Below are positions 5,262-14,846 of a stretch of 64,000 nt of DNA, piece after piece (position 1 is the first letter of the stretch; every line of letters begins with the position of its first letter). A program made the position numbers and the translations under genes. Where the stretch lies: assembly GCA_002375695.1 (NCBI GenBank), contig DFMO01000011.1:186001-250000 (forward strand), written 5' to 3'. Source of the stretch: Flavobacteriaceae bacterium UBA3591 (GTDB lineage: Bacteria; Bacteroidota; Bacteroidia; Flavobacteriales; Flavobacteriaceae). The notes under the pieces are model-generated. The model did no database searches. It was not told the DNA's origin and worked only from the letters and a program-made list of their open reading frames with translations.

Positions 5262-7877
5262 TTACTTTTTAATTTTTACGGTCGCGTTTCGTTGTAACAT
5301 TCGCTTAATTTCATTGAGCTTCATTAACGCTTCAACGGGCGTAAGTGTATCTATATCAATGTCTAATATTTCTTCACGCAGTTCTTCCAGCAAAGGATCG
5401 TCAAGTTTAAAGAAACTCAATTGCATTTCTTCTTTTGAAACCGCCTTCATATCTTCAGTTAATTCTTCGGAAGCATGGCTTTTTTCTAACCTTTTTAAAA
5501 TTTTATTAGCCCTTAAAAGAACAGCTTGAGGCATACCGGCCATTTTTGCTACGTGAATCCCAAAACTGTGATGACTCCCACCCGGGATAAGCTTACGAAG
5601 AAATAGCACGTTATCTTTTAACTCCTTAACCGAAACATTGTAATTTTTAATACGGCCAAAAGTTTCGGTCATTTCATTTAACTCGTGGTAGTGTGTTGCA
5701 AAAAGCGTTTTGGCATGCGAAGGATGCTCGTGTAAATATTCGCTAATAGCCCATGCAATTGAAATACCATCATACGTACTGGTTCCACGCCCTATCTCAT
5801 CTAACAGGATTAAACTTCGGTCTGATAAATTATTTAAAATACTTGCAGTTTCATTCATTTCTACCATAAAAGTAGATTCGCCCATCGAGATATTATCGCT
5901 CGCCCCTACCCGGGTAAATATTTTATCTACACACCCCATGCGCACAGCAGTAGCAGGCACAAAGCTACCCATTTGAGCCAACAATACTATAAGCGCGGTT
6001 TGCCTGAGTATTGCAGATTTACCACTCATATTTGGCCCCGTAATCATTATTATTTGCTGGTTATCGCGATCTAAAAAAACATCGTTTGCAATGTAGGGAG
6101 CATCGGGGGGTAATTGTTTTTCAATCACAGGATGACGCCCCTCTTTTATATCTAAATCATAACTATCATCGAGTAGCGGACGTGTATAATTTGCATCTTT
6201 GGCTTGGGTAGCAAAAGAACACAAACAATCCAGCTGGGCTATTAAAACTGCATTTTGTTGCACCGAATCGATATACTGCAACATCCACGCAACAAGTTTC
6301 GAAAAAATCTCCTGCTCCAAGGCGGTAATTTTTTCTTCGGCGCCTAAAATTTTGGCTTCGTACTCTTTTAATTCTTCGGTAATATAACGTTCGGCGCTTA
6401 CAAGCGTTTGCTTTCTAATCCACTCTGCCGGCACCTTGTCTTTATGCGTATTTCTTACTTCAATATAATACCCAAAAACATTGTTTGATGCTATTTTAAG
6501 CGAGCTAATCCCCGTTCGTTCGGTTTCTCGCTCAAGCATTTTATCTAAATATTCTTTTCCGTTTATTGAAATATTCCGAAGTGAATCTAAGGTTTCTGAA
6601 AAACCTTCGGCAATGGCATTTCCCTTTAAAATATTTACCGGTGCCTCTTCGGCCAGCGTTTCTTTAATCTTATTCCGAAGCAATTCGCAATCGTGTAATT
6701 GTTCGCCAATAATTTTTAATGATTCATTTTTAGAATTTAGCGCCAGCGCCTTTATTGGCACGATAGCCTCTAATGAATTTTTTAAATGAATTACTTCACG
6801 CGGATTTACCTTTCCAGTGGCAACCTTGGAAATAAGCCGCTCCAAATCGCCAATCCTCTTGGTATACTGCTGAATTTTTTCGAGCGTGACTGGATTGTCT
6901 AATAAAAAACTTACAACCTCGTGACGCCTATTTATCTTTTCGACATTTTTTAACGGAAGTGCCATCCATCGTTTTAAAAGCCGACCGCCCATTGGCGAAA
7001 TAGTTTTATCTATTACGTCTAGCAAAGTGACCGCATTTTGTTGAGTTGAATGATACAACTCTAAATTGCGAATAGTAAAACGGTCCATCCAAACGTACTC
7101 ATTTTCGGCAATTCGCGAAATACGCGAGATATGTTGAAGTTTGGTGTGTCTAGTTTCACTTAAATAGTGCAAGGCCGCGCCAGCAGCAATAATGCCATCG
7201 GCAAGGTGATCTACCCCAAAACCTTTTAAATTTTTAACATCAAAGTGTTTTGTAAGTGTTTCAAACGCATAATCGTTCTGAAAAATCCAATCTTCTAAAT
7301 GAAAAAAGTGGTATTCATTACCGAATGTTTCGGCAAAAGATTTTCGTTTTTGTTTTGAAAAAAGCACTTCCGAAGGATTAAAATTCTGAAGTAATTTGTC
7401 TATATATTCTGCGGTGCCTTCAGCAACTAAAAACTCTCCTGTGGAAACATCTAAAAACGAAACGCCCAAGCTCTTCGACCCAAAGTGTACGGCCGCCAAA
7501 AAGTTATTCGATTTGGATTTTAAAATATCATCGTTAAATGCTACCCCCGGGGTAACCAATTCGGTAACTCCTCGTTTTACAATTTTCTTGGTTAGTTTAG
7601 GGTCTTCCAATTGGTCGCAAATTGCAACGCGGCATCCTGCCATAACCAGTTTTGGCAAATAGGTATTTAACGAATGGTGCGGAAAACCGGCCAATTCCAT
7701 ATTATCGCCGCCGTTATTTCTTGCGGTAAGTGTAATATTAAGTATTGCGGCTGCCCGAACTGCATCTTCTCCAAAAGTTTCATAGAAATCGCCCACGCGA
7801 AACAGCAATAAAGCGTCTGGATATTTCGCTTTAATCGAGTTGTATTGCTTCATTAAAGGGGTTTCCTTCTTCGCCAT
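5262..7877 (-). CDS. mutS: DNA mismatch repair protein MutS
   Basis: 871 residues, full MutS1 length. It recognises mispairs and short loops and recruits MutL. Seen: N-terminal mismatch-binding GDFYETFGED (Phe31, Glu33), core and lever domains, Walker A GPNMSGKS at 614-621, signature STFMVEMNET near 668-677, Walker B LLDEIGRGTSTYDG near 691-704, and C-terminal helix-turn-helix dimer region. QLSFF at 819-823 fits the sliding-clamp-binding motif in the position expected for MutS. The tRNA-Gly and tRNA-Leu genes follow on the same strand. The start ATG follows an AT-rich leader. Confidence 0.97.
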   Translation of the reverse strand: MAKKETPLMKQYNSIKAKYPDALLLFRVGDFYETFGEDAVRAAAILNITLTARNNGGDNMELAGFPHHSLNTYLPKLVMAGCRVAICDQLEDPKLTKKIVKRGVTELVTPGVAFNDDILKSKSNNFLAAVHFGSKSLGVSFLDVSTGEFLVAEGTAEYIDKLLQNFNPSEVLFSKQKRKSFAETFGNEYHFFHLEDWIFQNDYAFETLTKHFDVKNLKGFGVDHLADGIIAAGAALHYLSETRHTKLQHISRISRIAENEYVWMDRFTIRNLELYHSTQQNAVTLLDVIDKTISPMGGRLLKRWMALPLKNVEKINRRHEVVSFLLDNPVTLEKIQQYTKRIGDLERLISKVATGKVNPREVIHLKNSLEAIVPIKALALNSKNESLKIIGEQLHDCELLRNKIKETLAEEAPVNILKGNAIAEGFSETLDSLRNISINGKEYLDKMLERETERTGISSLKIASNNVFGYYIEVRNTHKDKVPAEWIRKQTLVSAERYITEELKEYEAKILGAEEKITALEQEIFSKLVAWMLQYIDSVQQNAVLIAQLDCLCSFATQAKDANYTRPLLDDSYDLDIKEGRHPVIEKQLPPDAPYIANDVFLDRDNQQIIMITGPNMSGKSAILRQTALIVLLAQMGSFVPATAVRMGCVDKIFTRVGASDNISMGESTFMVEMNETASILNNLSDRSLILLDEIGRGTSTYDGISIAWAISEYLHEHPSHAKTLFATHYHELNEMTETFGRIKNYNVSVKELKDNVLFLRKLIPGGSHHSFGIHVAKMAGMPQAVLLRANKILKRLEKSHASEELTEDMKAVSKEEMQLSFFKLDDPLLEELREEILDIDIDTLTPVEALMKLNEIKRMLQRNATVKIKK

Positions 7878-8035
7878 AATTCAAAAAATTCTTTAATCGA
7901 TAAAAGTAACGAAATTGCAGTTTTCTTTAAAATGAAGTAGTTGTGAATTATCGAGTTTTATCAACAATTATAACCCAAAATTACAACTGTGACAGCAAAT
8001 TTATGCGACTGTTTTCTTCATTTAATTTTAAAAAG

Positions 8036-8043
8036 TAACTTTG
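8036..8043 (+). promoter_or_regulatory. -7 element of the SpoU methyltransferase gene
   Basis: TAACTTTG matches TAnnTTTG and ends 5 nt before the ATG at 8049. It argues that the in-frame codons from 7989 are not translated and that the mRNA is leaderless or nearly so. Confidence 0.5.
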
Positions 8044-8048
8044 CCGCC

Positions 8049-8582
8049 ATGAAATACCGCAAACTGAAAAATAGTGAATTAGACCGCATTAAACCCGAAG
8101 AATACAAAGCTTCGGAAAAAACACCTTTAATTATCATTTTGGATAACATAAGGAGTTTAAACAATATTGGGTCGGTATTTCGAACGGCAGATGCGTTTTT
8201 AATAAAAAAGATTTACCTATGCGGTATCACGGCGCAACCCCCGCATAAAGATATTCAAAAAACAGCCTTGGGCGCTACAGACAGTGTGGATTGGGAATAT
8301 GCCGAAAACACGATGGATGTGGTTGAAAAACTTCAAAAAGAAGGTGTCTTTGTAGCCTCCATCGAGCAAGCCGAATTGGCCGTAAACCTCAACGATTTTA
8401 CTACGCAAAAAAACAAGACTTACGCCTTAGTTTTTGGTAACGAGGTTAAAGGTGTGCAACAAAAAGTGGTTACTGCCAGCGATGCAGTAATTGAAATCCC
8501 GCAGTTTGGCACCAAACATTCGTTAAATATTTCGGTGAGTGTTGGAGTTGTAGTTTGGGATTTATTTGTAAAACTTAAGTAG
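8049..8582 (+). CDS. TrmH/SpoU-family RNA 2'-O-methyltransferase
   Basis: 177 residues from the ATG at 8049, chosen over an upstream start at 7989 because a promoter-like TAACTTTG lies just before it and family homology starts here. SPOUT-fold methyltransferases methylate ribose 2'-OH in tRNA or rRNA using SAM bound in a C-terminal knot. Motif 1 NIGSVFRTADAF (Arg as catalytic residue), motif 2 LVFGNEVKGV and motif 3 IPQFGTKHSLNISVS are all present. It has no N-terminal RNA-binding extension, so it is the minimal form. The exact target cannot be told from sequence. It converges on the prenyltransferase gene. Confidence 0.9.
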   Translation: MKYRKLKNSELDRIKPEEYKASEKTPLIIILDNIRSLNNIGSVFRTADAFLIKKIYLCGITAQPPHKDIQKTALGATDSVDWEYAENTMDVVEKLQKEGVFVASIEQAELAVNLNDFTTQKNKTYALVFGNEVKGVQQKVVTASDAVIEIPQFGTKHSLNISVSVGVVVWDLFVKLK

Positions 8583-8628
8583 GTAAAAACTATTCCAAAG
8601 AAGTAAAAAAACAAGCTGTCTCCTCTTT

Positions 8629-9540
8629 TTAAAATATTCTGCTTGTTAATAATTCAACGTGAATTAAAACAATACTAAACACCCCAAGCACAATTGCAAA
8701 TTTTAAAATATTGTGTAAAATTATATAGTGAATTTTGGTTTTTGAATACCACAAAACCACTAAAAATATAACCAACCCTAAAATACTTGCGTAAAAGTAA
8801 AAATCCATATAACCAATTTCTTCCTTAAATTTTGTAATTAGTAAAAGGATGGGCGCGAGGGTTAAAATACTTAAAGCGGTAAGCATTCTAATTGAAGTTT
8901 TTTCGCCGTAAATAACCGGAATGGTATTATAACCGTGTGTTAAATCGCCTTTTAGATTTTCCAGATCCTTTACCAATTCGCGCATAGAAATTAGCAGAAA
9001 TAAGAACGTTGCGTGTACAAAAATTACGATGTCGAAATTGCTGTAATGCACAAAAATGGCAAAGAAAGGAACCACAGCCAGAATTGCCGCGGTAATGTTG
9101 CCGATAAAGGGGTACTTTTTTAATTTATGCGAATAAAACCACAGAAAGAAAATATAAATAGAAAAAAAGAGAACGGCTCTAAACGACACATAACTTGCAA
9201 AAACAACCGATAAAAAGTTGAGAATAAAATATGCCGAGAGTTTGGTGCGTTGGCTCACCAATTTGTCGAGCATTGTTTTGCGCGGTCTATTAATTAAGTC
9301 TTTTTCGCTATCGTAAAAACTATTAATAATATAGCCTCCAGCAATTGCCGAAGAAGATGCCAAGACCAACATTAATAAATGTACATCAAATAAAACCTCG
9401 CGAACGGGTAAATCTGGCGCCAAAATGTAAATACTGGTTAAATATTGGGCAATTACAATGATTAAAATATTATAACCGCGAACCACAGAAAACAGGCTAA
9501 AAAACTTTAAAAGAAACAGTTTTTGTTTTCGGGTTAGCAT
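8629..9540 (-). CDS. UbiA-family prenyltransferase
   Basis: 303-residue integral membrane protein with about eight or nine hydrophobic segments. The first Asp-rich motif NSFYDSEKDLINRPRKT (N-x3-D-x3-D) and the second DLENLKGDLTHGYNT match the two Mg-diphosphate-binding sites of UbiA prenyltransferases. Flavobacterial relatives are often annotated as geranylgeranylglycerol-phosphate geranylgeranyltransferase-like; the acceptor here is unknown. It lies 53 nt downstream of mevalonate kinase on the same strand, which fits use of an isoprenoid diphosphate made by the neighbouring pathway genes. Confidence 0.88.
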   Translation of the reverse strand: MLTRKQKLFLLKFFSLFSVVRGYNILIIVIAQYLTSIYILAPDLPVREVLFDVHLLMLVLASSSAIAGGYIINSFYDSEKDLINRPRKTMLDKLVSQRTKLSAYFILNFLSVVFASYVSFRAVLFFSIYIFFLWFYSHKLKKYPFIGNITAAILAVVPFFAIFVHYSNFDIVIFVHATFLFLLISMRELVKDLENLKGDLTHGYNTIPVIYGEKTSIRMLTALSILTLAPILLLITKFKEEIGYMDFYFYASILGLVIFLVVLWYSKTKIHYIILHNILKFAIVLGVFSIVLIHVELLTSRIF

Positions 9541-9593
9541 AGCCTTTTAGGTTGAAGAAATATTTAAAAAAGATATTTCAGAGTGTTGCAATC

Positions 9594-10532
9594 TTAAAAG
9601 TTATAAACCACCTCCAGTTTATAATCTTTTAAAGCTTTACGCGCTTTTTCAATATCTTCGGTAAAACCTAGCATATAGCCTCCTCCGCCAGAGCCACAAA
9701 GTTTTAAATAGTAGGCGTTGCTATCAATTCCGTTTTTCCACAGCTTGTGAAATTGCGCCGGAATCATAGGTTTAAAATTGTCGAGAACTACTTTTGAAAG
9801 TTGCTTGATATTTCCGAATAACGACTTTACATCTCCCTGTAAAAAATCTTCAACGCAAGCATCGGTATGTTTTACAAACTGCTCTTTAAGCATATTTCTA
9901 AACCCTTCCTGTTTCATATTCTCCATGAAAATCTGTACCATTGGAGCCGTTTCACCCGTGCTGCCACTATCTAATAAAAACACTGCACCTTTGCCGTCTT
10001 CGGTTTGCGAAGGGATTCCTGCCGGCTCAATATTATCTTTAGAATTTATTAAAATAGGAAGACTTAAATAACTATTTAAAGGGTCTAATCCCGAAGATTT
10101 TCCGTGGAAGAAAGATTCCATTTCGGCAAAAATTGTTTTTAAAGACATCAATTTTTCCCGAGTTAAATTTTCGAGTATCGTTATTTTATTATTTGCGTAT
10201 TTATCGTACACCGCAGCCACCAACGCTCCACTACTGCCCACACCGTAGCCCTGCGGAATACTACTGTCAAAATACAACCCATTTTCCACATCGGTATTTA
10301 AAGATTCCAAATCAAACGTTACCAAATTGGGGTTCTGTGTTTGAAGTTTTTCTAAATACGCAGCAAATCTTTTTAAACTCGCATTGGATTTATGAGTTGA
10401 AACTGTATGATGCTCATCAATTTTTAACGCACCGTTATAAAAGTTATAAGGGATGGATAGACCTTTGGAATCTTTTATAATTCCGTATTCACCGAATAAT
10501 AATATTTTTGAATAAAAAAGAGGGCCGCGCAT
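9594..10532 (-). CDS. mvk: Mevalonate kinase (GHMP kinase)
   Basis: 312 residues. GHMP-fold kinase expected to phosphorylate mevalonate with ATP. Seen: N-terminal SKILLFGEYGIIKD, glycine-rich ATP-binding loop PQGYGVGSSGALVAA near residues 95-109, Asp/Lys-containing middle segment, and C-terminal LCGSGGGGYMLGF. Mevalonate kinase is preferred over other GHMP kinases because the diphosphomevalonate decarboxylase gene lies upstream on the same strand and a prenyltransferase follows. No phosphomevalonate kinase gene is present in the window. Confidence 0.85.
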   Translation of the reverse strand: MRGPLFYSKILLFGEYGIIKDSKGLSIPYNFYNGALKIDEHHTVSTHKSNASLKRFAAYLEKLQTQNPNLVTFDLESLNTDVENGLYFDSSIPQGYGVGSSGALVAAVYDKYANNKITILENLTREKLMSLKTIFAEMESFFHGKSSGLDPLNSYLSLPILINSKDNIEPAGIPSQTEDGKGAVFLLDSGSTGETAPMVQIFMENMKQEGFRNMLKEQFVKHTDACVEDFLQGDVKSLFGNIKQLSKVVLDNFKPMIPAQFHKLWKNGIDSNAYYLKLCGSGGGGYMLGFTEDIEKARKALKDYKLEVVYNF

Positions 10533-10588
10533 AAGCTGGAGTGTTGTTTCTATAAAACTACAGTTTTATTTTTTAAAATTGAAATATG

Positions 10589-10611
10589 CTACAAAGATAA
10601 CTACTTTGTAG
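10589..10611. repeat. Inverted repeat overlapping the mevalonate kinase promoter
   Basis: CTACAAAG and CTTTGTAG form a perfect 8-bp dyad with a 7-bp spacer. It includes the -7 box, so it could be an operator. No regulator can be named. Confidence 0.4.
10592..10599 (-). promoter_or_regulatory. Putative -7 element of mevalonate kinase gene
   Basis: TATCTTTG on the minus strand, 59 nt before the ATG at 10532. It is embedded in a larger dyad (10589-10611). Confidence 0.45.
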
Positions 10612-10746
10612 TATAAATTTTGACAAAGCACTGTAAAATCTACACATTAACGCATTTTTAACCAACATTTTATCAAAATTAAAAAGCAATATTGGCGTAT
10701 ATTTTGTGTAATTTTTTAGAAGTTTCTCCTCTTTAATTGAAAAAAC

Positions 10747-11823
10747 TTAAATTTTCTTGGCCCCAAAGCCAACTTCATCCACTATAAACTCACCGTTTTT
10801 ACAAAATTGCGACAGTTCGTTTTTAATAAATTGTAAAATCGTTTCTTTCTCTTTTTCGGGGTAAAGCACGTGAACATTGGCACCAGCATCCAAGGTAAAA
10901 CAAACACTGCTATTGGTCTTTTTTCTAAATTGCCAAATACGGTTTATAATCTCAAGAGTATTGGGTTTCATTAAAATAAAATAGGGCATGGAAGTCATCA
11001 TCATCGCGTGTAGCGATAAGGCTTCACTTTCAACTATTTTAATAAATTCTGAAATATCTCCATTTTTAAAAACCGGCTTTAATTTTAAAAGATTGTTATT
11101 TGCTTGTAAAAAACGTTGGTCGGCAAAAGGATGGCCAATCATTAAATTGTGGCCCACCGTACTACTCACCTGCTTTTCGCCTTTATCCACAAGTAAAATA
11201 GTATCTTGATAATTACTAAAATTTTCGTGAACATGATAGGGATATTCTGTGCCAAAAAGGTTGGAGCTATTTTCAATATTTGCGTGTTCGCCCCAAACAA
11301 TTATGGGTCCGTTGATACTACGGCAAGCGCTACCCGAGCCTAATCGCGCCAAGAAAGAAGCTTTTTGTAAAAAATAAGCCTCTGTAATTTCGGGCTGTAA
11401 TTGTCTTTCCAAATCCATTAAACAAAGGGCGAGCGCACTCATACCACTTGCCGAAGAAGCAATACCACTACTGTGCGGAAAACTGTTTACAGTTTCAATT
11501 TTAAAGTGATAGTCTTGTAAAAATGGCAAATACACCGCTACTCTTTCAAAAAACTTTTGAATTTTTGGTTCAAAAGATTCTTCTCTTTGCCCCTCTAAAA
11601 AGACTTCAAAATTAAACCTCTTTGTGTATTTTTTTTGAAACGATAAGGTAGTTTTTGTATTGCAATTATTTAATGTAAAACTAACCGAAGCGTTCATTGG
11701 CAACTGTTCTCCGTACTTTCCCCAATATTTTACAAGTGCGATATTACTGGGCGATTGCCATGAAACACTTCCGGAGTTTACATTTTGCGAATAGTTACTA
11801 ACGATAAACTGTTGTTCTGCCAT
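10747..11823 (-). CDS. mvaD: Diphosphomevalonate decarboxylase
   Basis: 358 residues. Converts mevalonate 5-diphosphate to isopentenyl diphosphate with ATP and CO2 release. Seen: SPSNIALVKYWGKYGEQLPMN near the N terminus (typical of the family), SASVSFTLN-like strand, serine-rich GIASSASGMSALAL phosphate-binding loop, and ARLGSGSACRSINGP with the catalytic-region Arg and Ser. The C-terminal VCFTLDAGANVHVLY carries the conserved Asp-Ala-Gly. A 214-bp gap separates it from mevalonate kinase, so the two may be transcribed separately. Confidence 0.94.
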   Translation of the reverse strand: MAEQQFIVSNYSQNVNSGSVSWQSPSNIALVKYWGKYGEQLPMNASVSFTLNNCNTKTTLSFQKKYTKRFNFEVFLEGQREESFEPKIQKFFERVAVYLPFLQDYHFKIETVNSFPHSSGIASSASGMSALALCLMDLERQLQPEITEAYFLQKASFLARLGSGSACRSINGPIIVWGEHANIENSSNLFGTEYPYHVHENFSNYQDTILLVDKGEKQVSSTVGHNLMIGHPFADQRFLQANNNLLKLKPVFKNGDISEFIKIVESEALSLHAMMMTSMPYFILMKPNTLEIINRIWQFRKKTNSSVCFTLDAGANVHVLYPEKEKETILQFIKNELSQFCKNGEFIVDEVGFGAKKI

Positions 11824-11841
11824 AACCTAAAGAATAGACTG

Positions 11842-11849
11842 CAAATGTA
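11842..11849 (-). promoter_or_regulatory. Putative -7 element of mvaD
   Basis: TACATTTG on the minus strand (TAnnTTTG), 18 nt before the mvaD ATG. Confidence 0.5.
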
Positions 11850-11974
11850 AAATTCTTTTTTAGTTATTGGAATGACAATAACAATGGTTTTAACACGCTA
11901 AAAATGAATTTTTCACCGTGTAAAAAAATACACAGCTCATTTTAAAAATAATTTTAAAACGAAATAGGCGCTAT

Positions 11975-12853
11975 TTATTTAACCACCAACAAAGGCATTT
12001 TTCGGTTTCTAATTAGCAGATCGTTTGTTATGCTTCCTAAAAAAAGTGAAGTAATATTATTTCCGCCTCGCGCCGAAACTACAATAATATCAAAACCATC
12101 TTTTTCTGCGTGAATTTCAATAGCTTCAACAACCGAAAGATTTTCTCTATCGATATATCTAAAAGGAAGATTTTCTGAAATTGAATATCTTTTTTTGAAT
12201 TGCTTTACTCTTTCCTTTAAATGAGTTTTGGTTTTATCAATTGCTTTTTCAGTGTTTATATACGGAAAGAATACCGATGGAATATTATATACGTGCAAGC
12301 CTTCAATTGTACCGCCCGAACGTGCTACCAAACTTTCGGCCACATTAAAACAGCGCGCCGAATCTGAACTAAAATCAGTTGGAACTAAAACATTGTTAAT
12401 ATGGTGTTTTGCCTCTTCGGGCACCAAAAGCATATTACAATCGAGCATTCTGGCAAGTTTTTGGTTTAATGCACCCGTACCTTGTAATTCATCCTTATTT
12501 CCTGCAATAACAATGTCTATTTTGTACTCGCTTGCCAAGTGTGTTAGGATGCTTTCGGTATAATCATCAGAGGTTATTACCACCGTATATGGTACCGAAG
12601 CGGTATAATTTTTATCGACCGTTTTTTGCAATCCTCTATCTACAATTTCTTCAATTGTAATCCCTTCATCTAAAAATTCATCGTACAAATCGTATAATTT
12701 GTACTGCTTAATATTGTGAGTAAAATATACGTGTTCAATATTCCAAACCTTACACAAAAAGCTTACATACTGAAGCAAGATTGGGTCCATCTCGGTAAGA
12801 TCCAGTGCAACCATCAACTTTAGGTTGTTCTCTAAATTTATTTTCTGTGTCAT
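11975..12853 (-). CDS. Universal stress protein with two UspA domains
   Basis: 292 residues, twice the size of a single UspA unit. First half (about 10-145) begins LKLMVALDLTEMD; second half (about 147-290) begins NNVLVPTDFSSDSARC and ends FLGSITNDLLIRNRKMPLLVVK. The second half has the ATP-binding style motif S-A-R-G-G followed by LGSITNDLL, close to the G-2x-G-9x-G(S/T) consensus. It lies 32 nt downstream of the BCCT transporter gene on the same strand, suggesting joint expression in osmotic or general stress. Cytosolic, no signal peptide. Confidence 0.87.
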   Translation of the reverse strand: MTQKINLENNLKLMVALDLTEMDPILLQYVSFLCKVWNIEHVYFTHNIKQYKLYDLYDEFLDEGITIEEIVDRGLQKTVDKNYTASVPYTVVITSDDYTESILTHLASEYKIDIVIAGNKDELQGTGALNQKLARMLDCNMLLVPEEAKHHINNVLVPTDFSSDSARCFNVAESLVARSGGTIEGLHVYNIPSVFFPYINTEKAIDKTKTHLKERVKQFKKRYSISENLPFRYIDRENLSVVEAIEIHAEKDGFDIIVVSARGGNNITSLFLGSITNDLLIRNRKMPLLVVK

Positions 12854-12885
12854 TTTACGCTAGTAACTTTTTAAGTGATAATAGA

Positions 12886-14559
12886 TTATAAATCGGTTGT
12901 GGTTGGATTTTTCTTTGATTTAATTTCGGGGTCTATTTTTTCTAAATTTCGTTCTTCCCGTTCTTCATTTACCAAATTGAGAATATTTTTTCGGTAACTT
13001 TCTCTCTCCAGTAGTTTTTCTTTTCGTGCCGCTTTTTGGTAATCTTCATTTACACCTCTAAAGAGCGAAAAGCACATCATAATTAAAAGAATGGCAAAAG
13101 GAAGTCCCGAAATTGTCACAACCGTTTGTAGCGCGCCAAGCCCGCCGCCGTACATTAATACTCCTGCAATTACTCCTGTAGCAATGGCCCAAATTACTCT
13201 TTGCATAGGAGGTGTTTTTAACTTTCCTCCTGAAGTAATACTGTTTACAACAATGGCTCCCGAATCGGCCGAAGTAATAATAAAACTACATATTAAAATC
13301 ACTCCTAAAGATTTTAAAACCATAGCCAGTGGAAATTTATCAAAAAACACGTATAACGCGGTCGAAATATTATCGTTAACAGCGGCAATCATTGCCGTAT
13401 CGCCCAACAAAATATCGCGCATTGTGATACCACCAAAGGCGCTAAACCATAAAAATGTTACTAAGGCTGGTAATATTAAAACGCATAAAATAAATTCTTT
13501 TATCGTTCTTCCGCGCGAGATACGCGCAATAAAAGTACCTACAAATGGCGACCATGAAATCCACCATCCCCAATACATAATGGTTCTCATTTTTTGCCAG
13601 TCTGTACCTCGTAGTGCTTCGGTCCAGGTAGACATATCAATAAAATGAATTAAATAACTTCCAAGATTTTGAATGTACGATTTAAAAATAAAGGTTGTGG
13701 GTCCTAAAATTAAAACCAAGAGAAATATTGCCGAAGCCACTCTTACGTTTAGCTTACTTAATATTTGTACCCCCCTATTTACCCCACTAAAAGCCGAAAG
13801 AGTTGCCGCTAAGGTTACGCCAACGATGATTATTATTTGATAAAATAATGAACTCGGAACCCCGAAAACATGCGTTAAACCCGAATTTATTTGTCCTACT
13901 CCAAACCCAATAGTAGTTGCCAGCCCAAAAAGGGTGGTAATTACTGCCATAATATCAATTACATCGCCCATCCAACCGTGAATTTTATTTCCTAAAATTG
14001 GGTAAAAAGCCGAACGCAATGTAAGTGGCATTTTTCTGTTAAAAGTGAAATACGCCAACGAAAGTCCTACCACCGAATAGATTGCCCACCCGTGAATTCC
14101 ATGATGTAAAAATGAAAAATTAATGGCTTCTTGGGCAATAAGGGCAGGCTCTTCTCCCGCCAATCGTGGCGGATTAAGAAAATCGCGAACGGGATCGGCA
14201 ATACTAAATAAAACCAATCCGTTACCTATCCCTGCACTAAAAAGCATGGCAAACCACGCCCATAAACTAAATTCGGGTTTGGCTTTTTTACCTCCAATTC
14301 TAATAGAACCAAATTTCCCAAAAGCCATATAGAGGCAAAAAGCAATAAATAAATTAACCGCCAAAGTGTAAATCCAACCCCCATGTGCCGAAACCGATGT
14401 TTGTGCAATATTAAAATAATGCACTGCTTCTTCTTCAAAAATTAATGTAAATGCTACACTAAAAATGACCACCGCAATGGCCGAAAAAAATACTGTTTTG
14501 TTTACAACAAGTCCTAAAAACTTTGATGTGGATTCTTTACGTGTTACCTTAATCGACAT
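12886..14559 (-). CDS. BCCT-family betaine/choline/carnitine transporter
   Basis: 557 residues with about twelve hydrophobic segments. BCCT carriers import trimethylammonium compounds such as glycine betaine using Na+ or H+. Seen: AWFAMLFSAGIGNGLVLFSIADP near residue 100-125, the family signature tryptophans in MYWGWWISWSPFVGTFIARISRG around residues 330-352, and a charged cytosolic C-terminal tail of about 60 residues that could act in osmosensing. Substrate cannot be decided; with a Usp gene next to it an osmoprotectant role is plausible. Confidence 0.92.
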   Translation of the reverse strand: MSIKVTRKESTSKFLGLVVNKTVFFSAIAVVIFSVAFTLIFEEEAVHYFNIAQTSVSAHGGWIYTLAVNLFIAFCLYMAFGKFGSIRIGGKKAKPEFSLWAWFAMLFSAGIGNGLVLFSIADPVRDFLNPPRLAGEEPALIAQEAINFSFLHHGIHGWAIYSVVGLSLAYFTFNRKMPLTLRSAFYPILGNKIHGWMGDVIDIMAVITTLFGLATTIGFGVGQINSGLTHVFGVPSSLFYQIIIIVGVTLAATLSAFSGVNRGVQILSKLNVRVASAIFLLVLILGPTTFIFKSYIQNLGSYLIHFIDMSTWTEALRGTDWQKMRTIMYWGWWISWSPFVGTFIARISRGRTIKEFILCVLILPALVTFLWFSAFGGITMRDILLGDTAMIAAVNDNISTALYVFFDKFPLAMVLKSLGVILICSFIITSADSGAIVVNSITSGGKLKTPPMQRVIWAIATGVIAGVLMYGGGLGALQTVVTISGLPFAILLIMMCFSLFRGVNEDYQKAARKEKLLERESYRKNILNLVNEEREERNLEKIDPEIKSKKNPTTTDL

Positions 14560-14727
14560 ATATCCTTATTTTGAAAAATAAAAAGGCAATTCATCTCCTT
14601 TTGAGTTAAAAAACTTTGTAATAACGAATTGCACTTTCCTTTAAAACTGTGTTATTTTTTGTTCAATTAATTTACTATAAATCAATCTCAAACCGCATAG
14701 TATAACAAAAATTGGGAGACTACACAA

Positions 14728-14745
14728 CGAGACAGCAAAGTCTCG
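14728..14745. repeat. Short inverted repeat in the 287-bp gap upstream of the BCCT gene
   Basis: CGAGAC and GTCTCG with loop AGCAAA, in an otherwise featureless AT-rich gap (14560-14846) between divergent genes. It may be a regulatory stem or chance. Confidence 0.25.
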
Positions 14746-14846
14746 CAGAATTTTAAAATATAAAGCTAAAATCCAGGCTCATGAGAAAAAAACTTCCTTA
14801 AAAAATGTTTATCTTTCACAATGTTTAAATTCAAAAAAATACAAAT

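Noticed and set aside
7989..8048. N-terminal extension of the SpoU methyltransferase from 7989
   Set aside because: A -7 box lies inside this stretch and family homology starts at the ATG at 8049.
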